The notes beneath the pieces were generated by a model. That model ran no database searches. It was not told the origin of the DNA and saw nothing but the letters and a program-made list of their open reading frames with translations. Source: Gonapodya sp. JEL0774 (Eukaryota; Monoblepharomycota; Monoblepharidomycetes; Monoblepharidales; Gonapodyaceae). Taken from it: a DNA stretch of 64,000 nucleotides. Both the position numbers and the translations under genes were made by a program. The stretch is from assembly GCA_027604505.1 (NCBI GenBank), contig JADIIX010000131.1:1-64000 (forward strand), written 5' to 3'. Below are positions 45,196 to 54,343 of the stretch, in pieces. Every line of letters starts with the position of its first letter. Within the stretch, counting starts at the first letter, position 1.

Positions 45196-46247
45196 CTATA
45201 TGTCCCCTCTTTCTTTCGATAGTTTCCCATGAACGCAACTGAGAACTAGTCGTCTTATAGTCTCGGCCCCTCCTCCACCCACTAACTCTTGTGCACGCAT
45301 CCACTCATCAAAAGTAAACACTCCTATCGACTCCGCTGTGCTCAATTTTTGCGCTCTGCTATGCAACAAAGTCCCATTCCCAGTTTCGGGGGATCGCTGA
45401 TCAAACACAAAAACGTGGTTGGACTTGCAAGAACTCGCCATGCTTTCAGCTAATGTAGGATCAATGAGGAAGACGGTTCTGTGATCCACGTCGTCTATTC
45501 GTAATGTACCGTCATTGAGCGAAGTACTGTGGACAGAAACGCTCAATGAGATTGGAGTGTGATGCAGGGGAACTCCAGCATCCAAGAGAGCGAGCAAGAT
45601 GGCGGAGAAGGCACAAGACAGTAACTAATGAGTTCCGTAGATTCAAAGAGGATGGGTGGTTTTCGCTTATCCGGTGGCCAGTTTAAGCATTGTGAAGATG
45701 TTACTTACAGACCCGTCGTCGCTGATAACCTGGACAGTAATCGAAATCAAAGTACGTGGGTGTAGCGGCGTTACAATCGCTGATTCGAAACAATCCCGGA
45801 GAATCCGCTCATACGATGTTTCGGTGATACCTGGTGGTCAGACCATGAAGAGCACTGTCGACAGAAAACTTTTCTGCTCACGGGCATGGCTCACCTGGTA
45901 GCCCCACGATAGGCTTCCAGATTACTTCCACTGTAGCTTTATCAAGCTTTTCATCCCGAATTCTCACTTCTTTGGGTCCATACACCGATGCAATGACCTC
46001 GGTATTGCCTTCCCGTCGCGATTCATTTGGGAATGGCAACCACAATAGCGCCGGTAGCAAAATTTAGCAAATATCCACATGTTACTTCCACAGAAGGTGT
46101 GGATCCCCAGCGTCAAACCGCGATCTCATATTGGATCGCACCTGTTCTCGCTTTTCCGGAACCATCCGCTTTCGAAAGCACCCCAAGGCCCAGTGTGACT
46201 GGCCGCAGTTGCGATGGATTTCGCCCGTCTGCTCGCTCAATACTCAT
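45196..46247 (-). CDS. RRP46: Exosome core subunit Rrp46 (RNase PH-like)
   Basis: Starts at ATG 46247 with MSIERADGRNPSQLRPVTLG and LGVLSKADGSGKART, the RNase PH-fold opening of Rrp46/EXOSC5. After an intron it continues NESRREGNTEVIASVYGPKE, VRIRDEKLDKATVEVIWKPI and VGLPG. Next come YERILRDCFESAIVTPLHPR and TLISITVQVISDDGS, then ALLDAGVPLHHTPISLSVSV and a C-terminal helix region ending LSKERGDI at 45196. The subunit forms part of the six-member ring of the RNA exosome and is normally non-catalytic in eukaryotes. Four exons or so; splice sites consistent with GT-AG. Confidence 0.92.
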
Positions 46248-46555
46248 TTGGTGATTCGTCGTTTTCTTCCTGTACAATATAAAGCACTCACTACGGCACC
46301 CTTCATGAATGCGCAGCTCCAATCACCGGATGGAATGCAGAAAATCTCACTGGCGCGAACAACTAGTATGCAGAAAGTATTCAGGGGATGACTGAATGCA
46401 GAGGAGCTCCCGTCAAAATGTTGCTTTGTTGTGTCAACGCATTTCGGGCATTCTCATTATTCACTTTCAATAATATCACTAGATATATGCGAGTGATTAA
46501 GTTATGTTTCGTGGAAAGTTCGAACTCATCTTGAGCCGGTCAGGGTAGCGATCGG
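46248..46555. promoter_or_regulatory. Shared divergent promoter of RRP46 and profilin-4
   Basis: Only 308 bases separate the two divergent start codons, so both promoters must lie here. No specific factor site is assigned. Confidence 0.5.
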
Positions 46556-47177
46556 ATGAATCAAATCAACGAGACGTTGATCGCGACGCGGAACATCCGT
46601 GATGCAGCCATTGTTCGGAGAAAGGACGGGGTGATCAAGGCAAAGACGCTTGGATTCTTTGTGAGTCTCGCTTTTCCGCAAGCGTAACCAGTCACCAGTG
46701 GAACACCACGAGGCTCCCGTAATCGTTACTTAATATGATCCCACTCTCGCATTCCTTTAAGCTCGTCAATGATGAGCTAAGCCGAATGTCAGCTGCGATG
46801 GACAATTCCCAGCATGCCCGATCGAACGGCTTCGAGCTAATGGGAACGCACTACAAAGCAGTGAGAGCGGATGGATTGTCATTGTACGGGAAAAACGTAA
46901 GCACATTCAGAGGTGTGTTCAAGATCGACTACCTTGAGAAAGAGACATCATACCGTTTTCATCACCTGGCGCCAGGAGAGCGCTGGCGTCATCTGCTCGA
47001 GAACGACAGACTTTTTCGTGATAGGAACTTATGACGCTGCAACAATGCAACCAGCCATCGCTGTCGAGGCCGTGGAAAAACTGGTATGACTACAATGAAG
47101 TGCGGGTTGACAGCAATTGCCCACTTAAACAATGTCCGTGGCAACAGGCAGAGTACTTGAGACAAAAGTCCAAATGA
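46556..47177 (+). CDS. PFN4: Profilin-4-like protein
   Basis: Four exons (46556-46660, 46762-46896, 46979-47083, 47148-47177) give about 124 residues, close to the 129 of animal profilin-4. Exon 1 encodes MNQINETLIATRNIRDAAIV. Exon 2 gives HARSNGFELMGTHYKAVRAD and GLSLYGKN. Exon 3, using acceptor GCCAGGAG, gives SAGVICSRTTDFFVIGTYDA and ATMQPAIAVEAVEKL. Exon 4 gives AEYLRQKSK and stop. The block Y-x-(C/A)VRAD-x-x-SLY-x-KN is characteristic of profilin-4, not of the classical actin-binding profilins. In animals this protein is tied to sperm/acrosome and ciliated cells, so it fits a flagellated fungus. The join of exons 1 and 2 drops a few residues relative to animals, so that splice is the least certain. 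Confidence 0.85.
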
Positions 47178-47516
47178 ATATTTCCATTTACGCGGTGCAA
47201 CAGAACCCGTTAGTGCATGGTAACATCAAAGTCGCGACTGAACATTGAACTTCAGTGCCCGGAGCGATTTCAATTTCAATACTGCAATCACTGAAATGTA
47301 TTGGATTTATTACCTATCATCTATCATACAGTAGCACAAGACTGGGATTCTGAGAGGGAAAGGCGATGTTTCATATGTATTTACGATAAATTGCAGGACC
47401 CTCCCCCCTGAGGGGGATACACCAACTCTAACCCTCCCGCCTCGGGGATTCATACCTCTGAGAAACTTTTCGATTCAGCCAAACTCCTCTCCCTTCTGCT
47501 CGAGCCCCCACTAGCC
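47178..47516. other. Intergenic, plus-strand tandem genes
   Basis: 3' end of profilin-4 and promoter of GOT1. No gene seen. Confidence 0.5.
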
Positions 47517-48349
47517 ATGCCTCCTGGCTCAGCATTCTTTACCGACGCGCAGAGTGAGGGTCCACCTGCTAACATCCCAGTCCATCAGTTCAGCCGAGAA
47601 TGCTCACATGGCCCACCATCTTTTCACCTGAATTGTGTTTTTTGGACTTGACTGGACGAATGCTGATGCAGAAATTGGGGTCGGGTTGACAGCGTTTGGA
47701 GTCTTTTTTATGTTCCTCGGAATTCTGCTTTTCTTTGATTCTGGGCTGCTGGCGATTGGAAACGTATGTAATGAAAGCAATTACCACTTGATGAGACTAC
47801 GTGGGGTATCTGTTTCGAAAGCCCATCCAGCTCAGATGGGGGGGATTGCTTTCATTCTGAAACCAACCATCTCTCATATTTCAACAATGTGCAGATACTG
47901 TTCCTCTCTGGGATCACTCTTATAATCGGATTAACATCCACAATTCAATTTTTTTTCCGACGGCGAGATAAGCTTCGTGGTACCATTGCATTCTTCCTGG
48001 GGATTGTTCTCGTGTTCGTGCGGTGGCCAGTCACTGGCATGTTTGTAGAGCTAGCAGGATTCGTAAATCTCTTTGGGTGAGAATTCCTCTCGTTCGGCAT
48101 GGAGTGAGATATGTAGTGCTAACACTCATCTCTTTCCTTTCCATTAACATGTTCTAGGGATTTCTTCCCAGTCGTGTTGAACTTTCTGTGAGTCATATAT
48201 CACTTTTCTTCACCGAATCAGATTTTGAGACTTTGACCTCCTTGTGTAGACGCCGATTGCCTGTCATTGGTGATTATCCCAGACTTTCAGCCTGTTGCAT
48301 CACTTGCAAACGTACTGACGAATCCGTCGTTTCCCAGGCAATTTTCTAA
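47517..48349 (+). CDS. GOT1: Golgi transport protein Got1
   Basis: Four-helix membrane protein of ER-Golgi vesicle traffic. Exon 1 (ATG 47517) encodes [12 protein letters not shown]. Splicing to an acceptor after TGATGCAG restores [20 protein letters not shown], equivalent to the TEAQK start of yeast Got1. Exon 2 continues with [11 protein letters not shown]. Exon 3 starts [20 protein letters not shown] and includes [20 protein letters not shown] then [11 protein letters not shown] small exon gives DFFPVVLNF. The last gives [13 protein letters not shown] and, in the simplest reading, a stop at 48349. The extreme C-terminus after PVIG differs from other Got1 proteins and may hide another intron. 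Confidence 0.9.
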
Positions 48350-48842
48350 ATCTACCAGTTATATCTCCCGTAATGGACCGATTAGCTGGCGGCAGAAAAC
48401 TTCCCGTGTAAATTCGTGTCCCCTAGATGCACATACGTACACGTACTTAACCAGAATGCACGACTAAACCAATGCAAGTACTGAACCAATCAATGGAACG
48501 CACGCGAGAATAAAGGTCACGGTTGGACTCAAAGTTCTCACTTTTGCCACGGCCAGAAGTCACGAATGATCACTTAGTGAGGAGGTTCCGCCTTTTTGCT
48601 CATACATAAAATGTGTACTCAGAATGTAACTAGAGCATATGACCTCCCATGTGCTTTCAGCTTGCGAGAGTGGGAATCGAAATGAATAGAGTCTGCGGAA
48701 AAAGAACAAATGATTGATGAAACAACGTGTTGGGGTCGGGTACTGGTTTAGCCGGCGGTGAGTCATGATGGTCACATAAAAGGACGACGTCCATCACTCA
48801 GCACTCACGCACAAGCAAGTCAAAACACATCAAGCAAAAACA
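48350..48842. other. Intergenic
   Basis: Between GOT1 and the universal stress protein gene, both plus strand. Nothing coding supported. Confidence 0.5.
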
Positions 48843-50194
48843 ATGATCTCCGAACAAACCGTAATTGAGACCCCCACTCCAACTCCCGGCGAGGGTCCCC
48901 TTCCCATCACCCGTGCCGAAACCCAAATCATCGCGGTTCGTTCGAACTCTTTCAAATCTGCCTTGTTCCCGTTTGACCCTTCATCCTTCTAATCATTCTT
49001 GACATATTTGCGTAACACCCTCCTTTTCTCCACTGCCCGCCATCCTTTGACGTTACCCTGTAACTTCACTCGTCTCCCAGGACCATCCCGCTCCTCACGT
49101 CGAAAACCAGAGCCAAATTACGCGTGTACTCGTAATATCTCTTGACAGCTCAAGTGAGTGCTCTCTTCTCCCTCGTTACTTGCACAAAAGTGATAATGAT
49201 CGCCATCACTCTCGCCCAGTCCACTCCCAATATGCTTTTCAATGGTCAATCGAAAACTTCATCAAGCCGGAAAGCGATTTGGTTGTCCTCGTAAATGTGA
49301 GGCCAGTCGCCACGATACCTTCACCTTACGGAACATCGTGAGTATGATTTATGGACAAAGAGGAATCGTAGAAAATTGGAATTGAGTCCATTCGCGGTGG
49401 TTAGCGGGAAACCGGAATGTATTTTTGCGTTCAGATGAGCCAACTTGTTTGAGCCGGGATAGTCACCAACCACCACTCTCCACAGCTACATGGATTTCAC
49501 CGACTACCTCGTTCAAATCGAAGAACAACATCGCATCGGTACGTGTTTAATGTATTGCATTTAAACTTTTCGGCTTCGTGGCTCACGTCCCATTTCGAAC
49601 GCCACTTCAGCTTCGCATCTTCTCCTCCAGGCTTACGCCCAAAGATTGAAGAAGAAGCACATTTCCGTCAAAGCTATTGCCATGCGTGGCGATCCGCGTG
49701 ATGAAGTGGTACGCAAGGTTACAGAATTGGATGCGGATGTTTTGATTATGGGTTCTCGCGGGATGGGAGCATTAAAAAGGTGTGTTTCAGACATAAAAAA
49801 GTTATCGGAGTCCCTGCGATGGCCAGAAACTGCAATTTGGGATGTTGTAGCCGGGGCTCTTGTGGGGCTTTTCGTTTTGGTTTGTTTGTCTTGGTTTCGA
49901 AGTTAATCTCTGTGCATCCTCCCCACTGCACTCCACCATTCAGAGCATTCATTGGCAGTGTATCAGATGTACGTATCCTGATCACCCCTGATCACCCCTT
50001 GCTCATATCACTCAACCACCGTACTCTCCGATCCTCTTTCTAATCTCTTTTAGCACCTCGTCCACCACTCCCCATGCGCAGTTGTGATCGCGAAAACTCC
50101 CGCTGATTGGCAACCCACTGATCCGATTGTGATAGCTCAGCCAAGTGCTCCTGCTGCAACAGCAGGTGCACCACCCGCAACTCCATCTTCGTAA
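48843..50194 (+). CDS. Universal stress protein (UspA domain)
   Basis: Starts at ATG 48843 (MISEQTVIETPTPTPGEG). About six introns. The Usp fold is visible as ITRVLVISLDSS (first strand), IHSQYAFQWSIENFIKPESD and LVVLVNVRPV, a YMDFTDYLVQIEEQH helix, LKKKHISVKAIAMRGDPRDE and LDADVLIMGSRGMGALKR. The nucleotide-binding signature G-x2-G-x9-G-S is restored by the intron at 49782: GSRG, then MGALKRAFI, then GS. After that come VSD|HLVHHSPCAVVIAKT and a Pro/Ala tail. ATP-binding Usp subtype by motif. Typical for fungi and plants; the stress it answers to is unknown. Confidence 0.93.
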
Positions 50195-50978
50195 AAGCGG
50201 CTTGGAAGATGATTTTCGTGAAGGGCGAATGGCAAGATGTTTCGTTGGCTTATTTCTCCACTTTGCTGTTGTTGTTCAGAAGGAGATTCGAATATAGAGA
50301 GTTTCGTGAAATAGTATCAGTACTGCAGAATGTATTCTGTTTTTGTGAAAACAGTGGATGATCTCCTTCGCCCAGTACATAGAATTTGCCTCTCAGCCCC
50401 TCATTAATCAAAACAGGTGCAGTCTGTTTTGTTGCCCGCCTCGTTGACGCCACAACTTCAGAGAAGTCTGGGGCAGCCATGTAAGTGTTGGTTTAGGTAC
50501 TCCAAGGAAGGCGAGGGAGCTTCATATGTGTAGTGGGTGTGATCAAGTGCCTTGTTAAAGCTCTAGATCAAACGGAATGTCCAAATGGAAACGATGAGAA
50601 TGAGTGGACGAGAATTGGAAAGGAGAGGAGCACAGAGATGGTTCCACAAGACGAGGAAGACAAGGTAGGGGTAAGTTAGAGGGGAGAGGATGAGGAGGAT
50701 GCATGTGAGGATGGGGTAAGTTAGAGGGGGGAGGATGAGGAGGGTGCATGTGAGGATGGGGTAAGTTTGTGGTGGAAGTGAGAGCAGGAGAGGAGAGGAG
50801 GAGAGGAGGAGAGGAGGAGAGGAGGAGAGGAGGAGAGGAGGAGAGGAGAGGAGCAGAGGAGGAAAGCCAGCATAAATGTCGCCCCGCGAAAGTTCACACA
50901 AATAGGTCCTAATCCACGATATCAACCACACACGCATAATAAGACAAATGCCATTGACCGATTTGGCGACTCTTTCAT
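50195..50978. other. Overlapping 3' regions of USP gene (+) and selenophosphate synthetase (-)
   Basis: Contains a long GA-rich (plus) / CT-rich (minus) tract at about 50780-50860 and repeated gaggatggggtaagtt words. A 76-codon minus-strand frame at 50250-50480 (starts MAAPDFSEVVASTRR) has a good start context but no family. The selenophosphate synthetase 3' UTR should lie here, and a SECIS element is expected in it. I checked every UGA-type core by eye and found no convincing one. Confidence 0.5.
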
Positions 50979-52865
50979 TCATTCGTCCCGTTCAGCCTTG
51001 TACAATTCCCACCCTTCCTCCCACCCTTCCACCTCTGAACTGCCGTCTTCGTTCCATTGGTCATATCCCCTATATTCCACTTCGACGATCTTCGCATCAT
51101 GGATGATACGCGCAGAACGAGCTCCGGGAGAATGAAGAGGGAATGAAGAGGGCGGCGAGCTTTGTGAGGAGGTTGAAGGTGAGGATGAGGCATCAACGAC
51201 ATCGCCGACTATCCATGCAGGCCACCCATCGAGACGAGTGATTTCTTCAATAAAGCTTCGGGCCCGGTCTCGAGGAATTGCAAGGAGGAGACCGCCTTCA
51301 CGGAAGGACCGGGGAGAGTGAATACTGTTGCGAGAGGAGTGTCAGCTGAGCTGTATACCACACACGCACCACTTGTCTCCGCACTCCTTCCCTCGGTCAG
51401 ATTATAGTTGACCACGGTATTCACTGCAGCCATCTTCTTGATTATTGGAAGTGTGTGGATGACGAATTCGACGGGTCGAGTTTGATTCGAGGCCAAGTTT
51501 TTTGCGTGGCCCAACAAGCCAAACCCGGTTACGTCGGTACAAGCGTGGGCACCTTTCGATGGTATACAAATATGATGTTGGGGTATGGCAGAAGGCCTGA
51601 GCGGAGATAGAGCACCACAACTCACCGTATTTGCGTGCGAGCTTGGCACCTGTCCTATTCAACCTTGCCATGGTCAAAATCTGGGTCACATACGCGGCCA
51701 CCGCCTCTTCCTCTGTGATTACTCCCGCCAACCTGTCCCATCGTTCCGGCTTTTGGTCGCGCCCTTTGAGCCATACATGCACGTTGGAGGCAACTTGCGT
51801 ACCGAGGGGCTTTGTGAGGACGAGGACGTCCCCAGGAAAGGCATTAGTGGGATAGATAATGGAGCTAGACGATTCGACGGTGGTGGCCACGCCACCGATG
51901 ATGAACCCTGCGGGTAAGAATCGGGAAGGTTTAGAACAATTGGTTCAGGAGATACGGGACATGGCGAGATCTTCCCCAGTTGCTTCTGCACTATCCCAAC
52001 TCGTCAAGACATCTTGAAAACTCACACGGCGACATGACGGTCTGTCCCCCCCTCACACTCGTCCCCGCTTGTGCACATGTGTCTCGGAAGCCCTCCATCA
52101 TGAGCCTCGCCGCGGCATCCCGGTCGGATCGAAGCATGCGAGGATCGCGGCAGATACCGAGAAGCATAAGCACGTTATCGACTTCGGGAACACCCATGGC
52201 GTAGAGGTCGGAGAGAACGTTTGCAGCGGAGATTCGGCCCTGAGAGGGAATGAAGCGGGCCGATCTTAAAGACATGATCGCAATTTCAATTTATTCAATT
52301 TATTCACCTGCCAATACGGGTCATCCACGTTCGGATAAAAGAAGTCCGTGGTCTGCACCAACTTGACTCCCTTAATCCTCGTATCAGTGACGGAGGAGTC
52401 CATGAGCAATGTTGCAACATCTCGCTTGGTCAGGGCGGTAGTCAAAGTGGGGTTGGGGGTCAATTTGGGAGCGGTGGTTGATGCGGAAACGGGATCGGGA
52501 TGCTGGTGAGCAGGAGCGGGTTGGGGATGGAACACGGAGTCGGAGCGAGCGGAGGCGGAGGCGGATTCGGAAGGATTACTGTCTTCATTGATGCCCTCGA
52601 GTAGAGCATAGAGATCGTCTTGTGGAACCTTGCAGCCTTTGTTGGTAGGAACAAGTCCACGTTGTGAATGAAGAGAGCATTACTGAGTAAGACCCAAACA
52701 TGCTCTGTACCTCATCCTTTCAGTTCCGCCCATTCAACGAGGCGGAATGTTGGTGAGAGACCGACGGAGACGGGGTTGTAGGGACCACCTCGGGTCTTGA
52801 TTTCGGGTTCAATGGGGTTCAAGGGAAGTATCGTTCACGGAAGAATTAGACACGCAAACGACCAT
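50979..52865 (-). CDS. SPS2: Selenophosphate synthetase (selenide, water dikinase), selenocysteine form
   Basis: Makes selenophosphate from selenide and ATP for selenocysteine synthesis. Exons give VGLSPTFRLVEWAELKG, then an in-frame TGA and G at 52714-52711. An intron (52710-52637) follows, then GCKVPQDDLYALLEG, VQTTDFFYPNVDDPYWQ, GRISAANVLSDLYAMGVPEV, AGTSVRGGQTVMSPW with FIIGGVATTVE, NAFPGDVLVLTKPLGTQVAS, AHACTDVTGFGLLGHAKNLA, GRSAETSGGGLLLAIPRDRA and WPAWIVGDV. The gene ends KAERDE then TGA at 50979. The TGA falls exactly at the Cys/Sec position of the motif LKG-(U/C)-GCKVP. Downstream conservation is complete, so this is not a decayed gene. The first exon and start are unresolved: ATG at 52865 needs a short intron before TRGGPYNPV. 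A long Ser/Pro insert (SESASASARSD) follows the motif. Confidence 0.93.
52712..52714 (-). other. Predicted selenocysteine (UGA) codon
   Basis: TGA in frame between LKG and GCKVP of the selenophosphate synthetase. It lies one base before a GTACAG donor, so the following Gly codon is split (G|GC) across the intron. This is the catalytic Sec site in SPS2-type enzymes. Confidence 0.88.
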
Positions 52866-52896
52866 ACAAAGATATCAAATAGCGGGTTTTTCGCAT

Positions 52897-53249
52897 AGCC
52901 AGAAGAGATGAAACATTCTGTCTCTTCCGGCCGTTCAAGTCTCGTTTGTATAGTTGCTGGGTCTGCACGCACTCGCTCACCTCATGGAGTCTCATATTCA
53001 ATCCCAGTAGAGATTCAGATTTGCCACACGCTAGAGAGAAAACGGTCTTGTTGATTAGAAAGCGTCGTCAAATGAGAATGGTGTTGGATGATGTGAACCC
53101 CTTGTTAACTGTAAGTGTGCACCAATCAAAATCCAATTTCATCTGGACAGCAATTATATAATGTTGACGCAACGTTTCCCACTTCGATTCTCTACATTTA
53201 CATGTCAAGCATGAATAGGTAAATCCAAGTCCGCGATGCGCATCATCAT
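52897..53249. other. Intergenic, tandem minus-strand genes
   Basis: Promoter/leader of the selenophosphate synthetase and 3' flank of QCR8. Short plus-strand frames here (for example 52946-53161) have no support. Confidence 0.45.
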
Positions 53250-53912
53250 CTATTCTTCCCCGGCACTGAGAAATTGAAGTTGATAAGTACGTGCGAGAGG
53301 AAGGAAGTGGAACGGAATGAAGGACGACAATAAAGGAGAGTGGAAAAAGGGTCAGTGGGGTGAACTCGAGCGCTGAGCACGCAAAGACGCCATCAGTCCA
53401 CTTCCGCTCAAATCCACAGCACTACTTTCACTCGTGTTCCCTCGCAAGCAAGAATGCACAGCTCAAAGTAGTTGTCCGTGACTTCCGCCGCCATCGATAC
53501 ATATGGTGGACCCGGGACTTGGCGACGGTTGCTCCCATGCAAGGCAAGTCCAAACGGGAAGAAAGCTACTATCGACTCACCGAATTGACCTCTCGTATTC
53601 TTTCACACCCCACGAGTAGACACCGCAGAACACCAGGATGGCGGGTCCAACGTAAGGGAGCTGGGCAACTGTACGACGGTAGACGTTGTAGATGGATTTT
53701 GAGAAAACACCGGCAAAGGGTTTTTGGCGGAAAGGCGAGATGGCATAGGCCTTGATGCCCATGTGGGGCAAGTTGCCAAGGTGACCCCTTCGAAGCCAGT
53801 TGAGGACGGGATGTGGGAACAAGGGAGGACGAGAGCGGAAGCGTGAAAGTTCAGTGAAGATTCGAGAAAAAGAGGGGGAAGCGGAAGAGCGTGCGCACCA
53901 GTGTTGACCCAT
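53250..53912 (-). CDS. QCR8: Cytochrome bc1 complex subunit 8
   Basis: Three exons (53912-53899, 53787-53581, 53265-53250) give about 78 residues. Exon 1 is only 14 bases, MGQH plus part of Trp. Splicing gives WGHLGNLPHMGIKAYAISPF, parallel to the WGHMGG..K.GI..YA.SP of yeast Qcr8. Then come RQKPFAGVFSKSIYNVYRR, a single membrane helix YVGPAILVFCGVYSWGV, and KEYERSIR. The last exon adds AGEE and stop, matching the KAGREE tail of the family. Without that 16-base exon the frame would stop right after SIR. Subunit of mitochondrial complex III that stabilises cytochrome b. Confidence 0.9.
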
Positions 53913-54343
53913 GAGTGTCGTAGGGAATTCAAGACAAGATCAGAAAGGCTCCAAGAAGAAAACTTCGGTCAACTCGCTCACCACACACAATGCTATTACA
54001 TAAATTATACAATTGTACCTGATGACAGGTGCTTTCATATCAATTCGGTAAAGTCCACATGAATATGATGCGGCTCCAAACAATTCCGCATGGTCTCATC
54101 GAGAAAGATGCACTGTTGCCGTCGTCTCAGATTAGCTAACCCGGCATGGCTGCAAACAATGAAAGTGCCCGCAGCATCACTTTTACGGTTGCAGGAATAG
54201 TGATTACCCTCTGTGATAGCAAGAGGATTACGAGGAATGAGTTTTGTATATTGGTTTGTCCCAGCGTGGTGTAACATGTGTTTGTCGTTTCCCAATGGGT
54301 GGCCGCAGTCCGAGAAAAGCCTGGCGTCCACAATCTGACGAAA
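53913..54343. other. Divergent promoter region
   Basis: Between QCR8 (minus) and the large hypothetical gene (plus). No gene supported; overlapping open frames are antisense shadows. Confidence 0.45.

Noticed and set aside
50395-50465. Second SECIS-like ATGA + 13 nt + AAA on the minus strand
   Set aside because: No complementary 3' strand follows. The neighbouring AAAACAG/CTGTTTT hairpin has no UGA pairing.
50600-50860. GA-rich tract considered as a CRISPR-like or satellite array
   Set aside because: Simple GGAGA microsatellite without spacers; ordinary low-complexity sequence.
50940-50979. Possible SECIS core ATGA..AAA directly after the selenophosphate synthetase stop
   Set aside because: The 5' half has the right spacing to AAA, but the 3' strand gives only two short helices and lacks the NGAN partner.
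33000-54000. Idea of a mitochondrial/heme gene cluster as a functional operon-like system
   Set aside because: Genes are on both strands with individual promoters and introns. The co-location of HEM1, MDM31, PHB1 and QCR8 can be chance.
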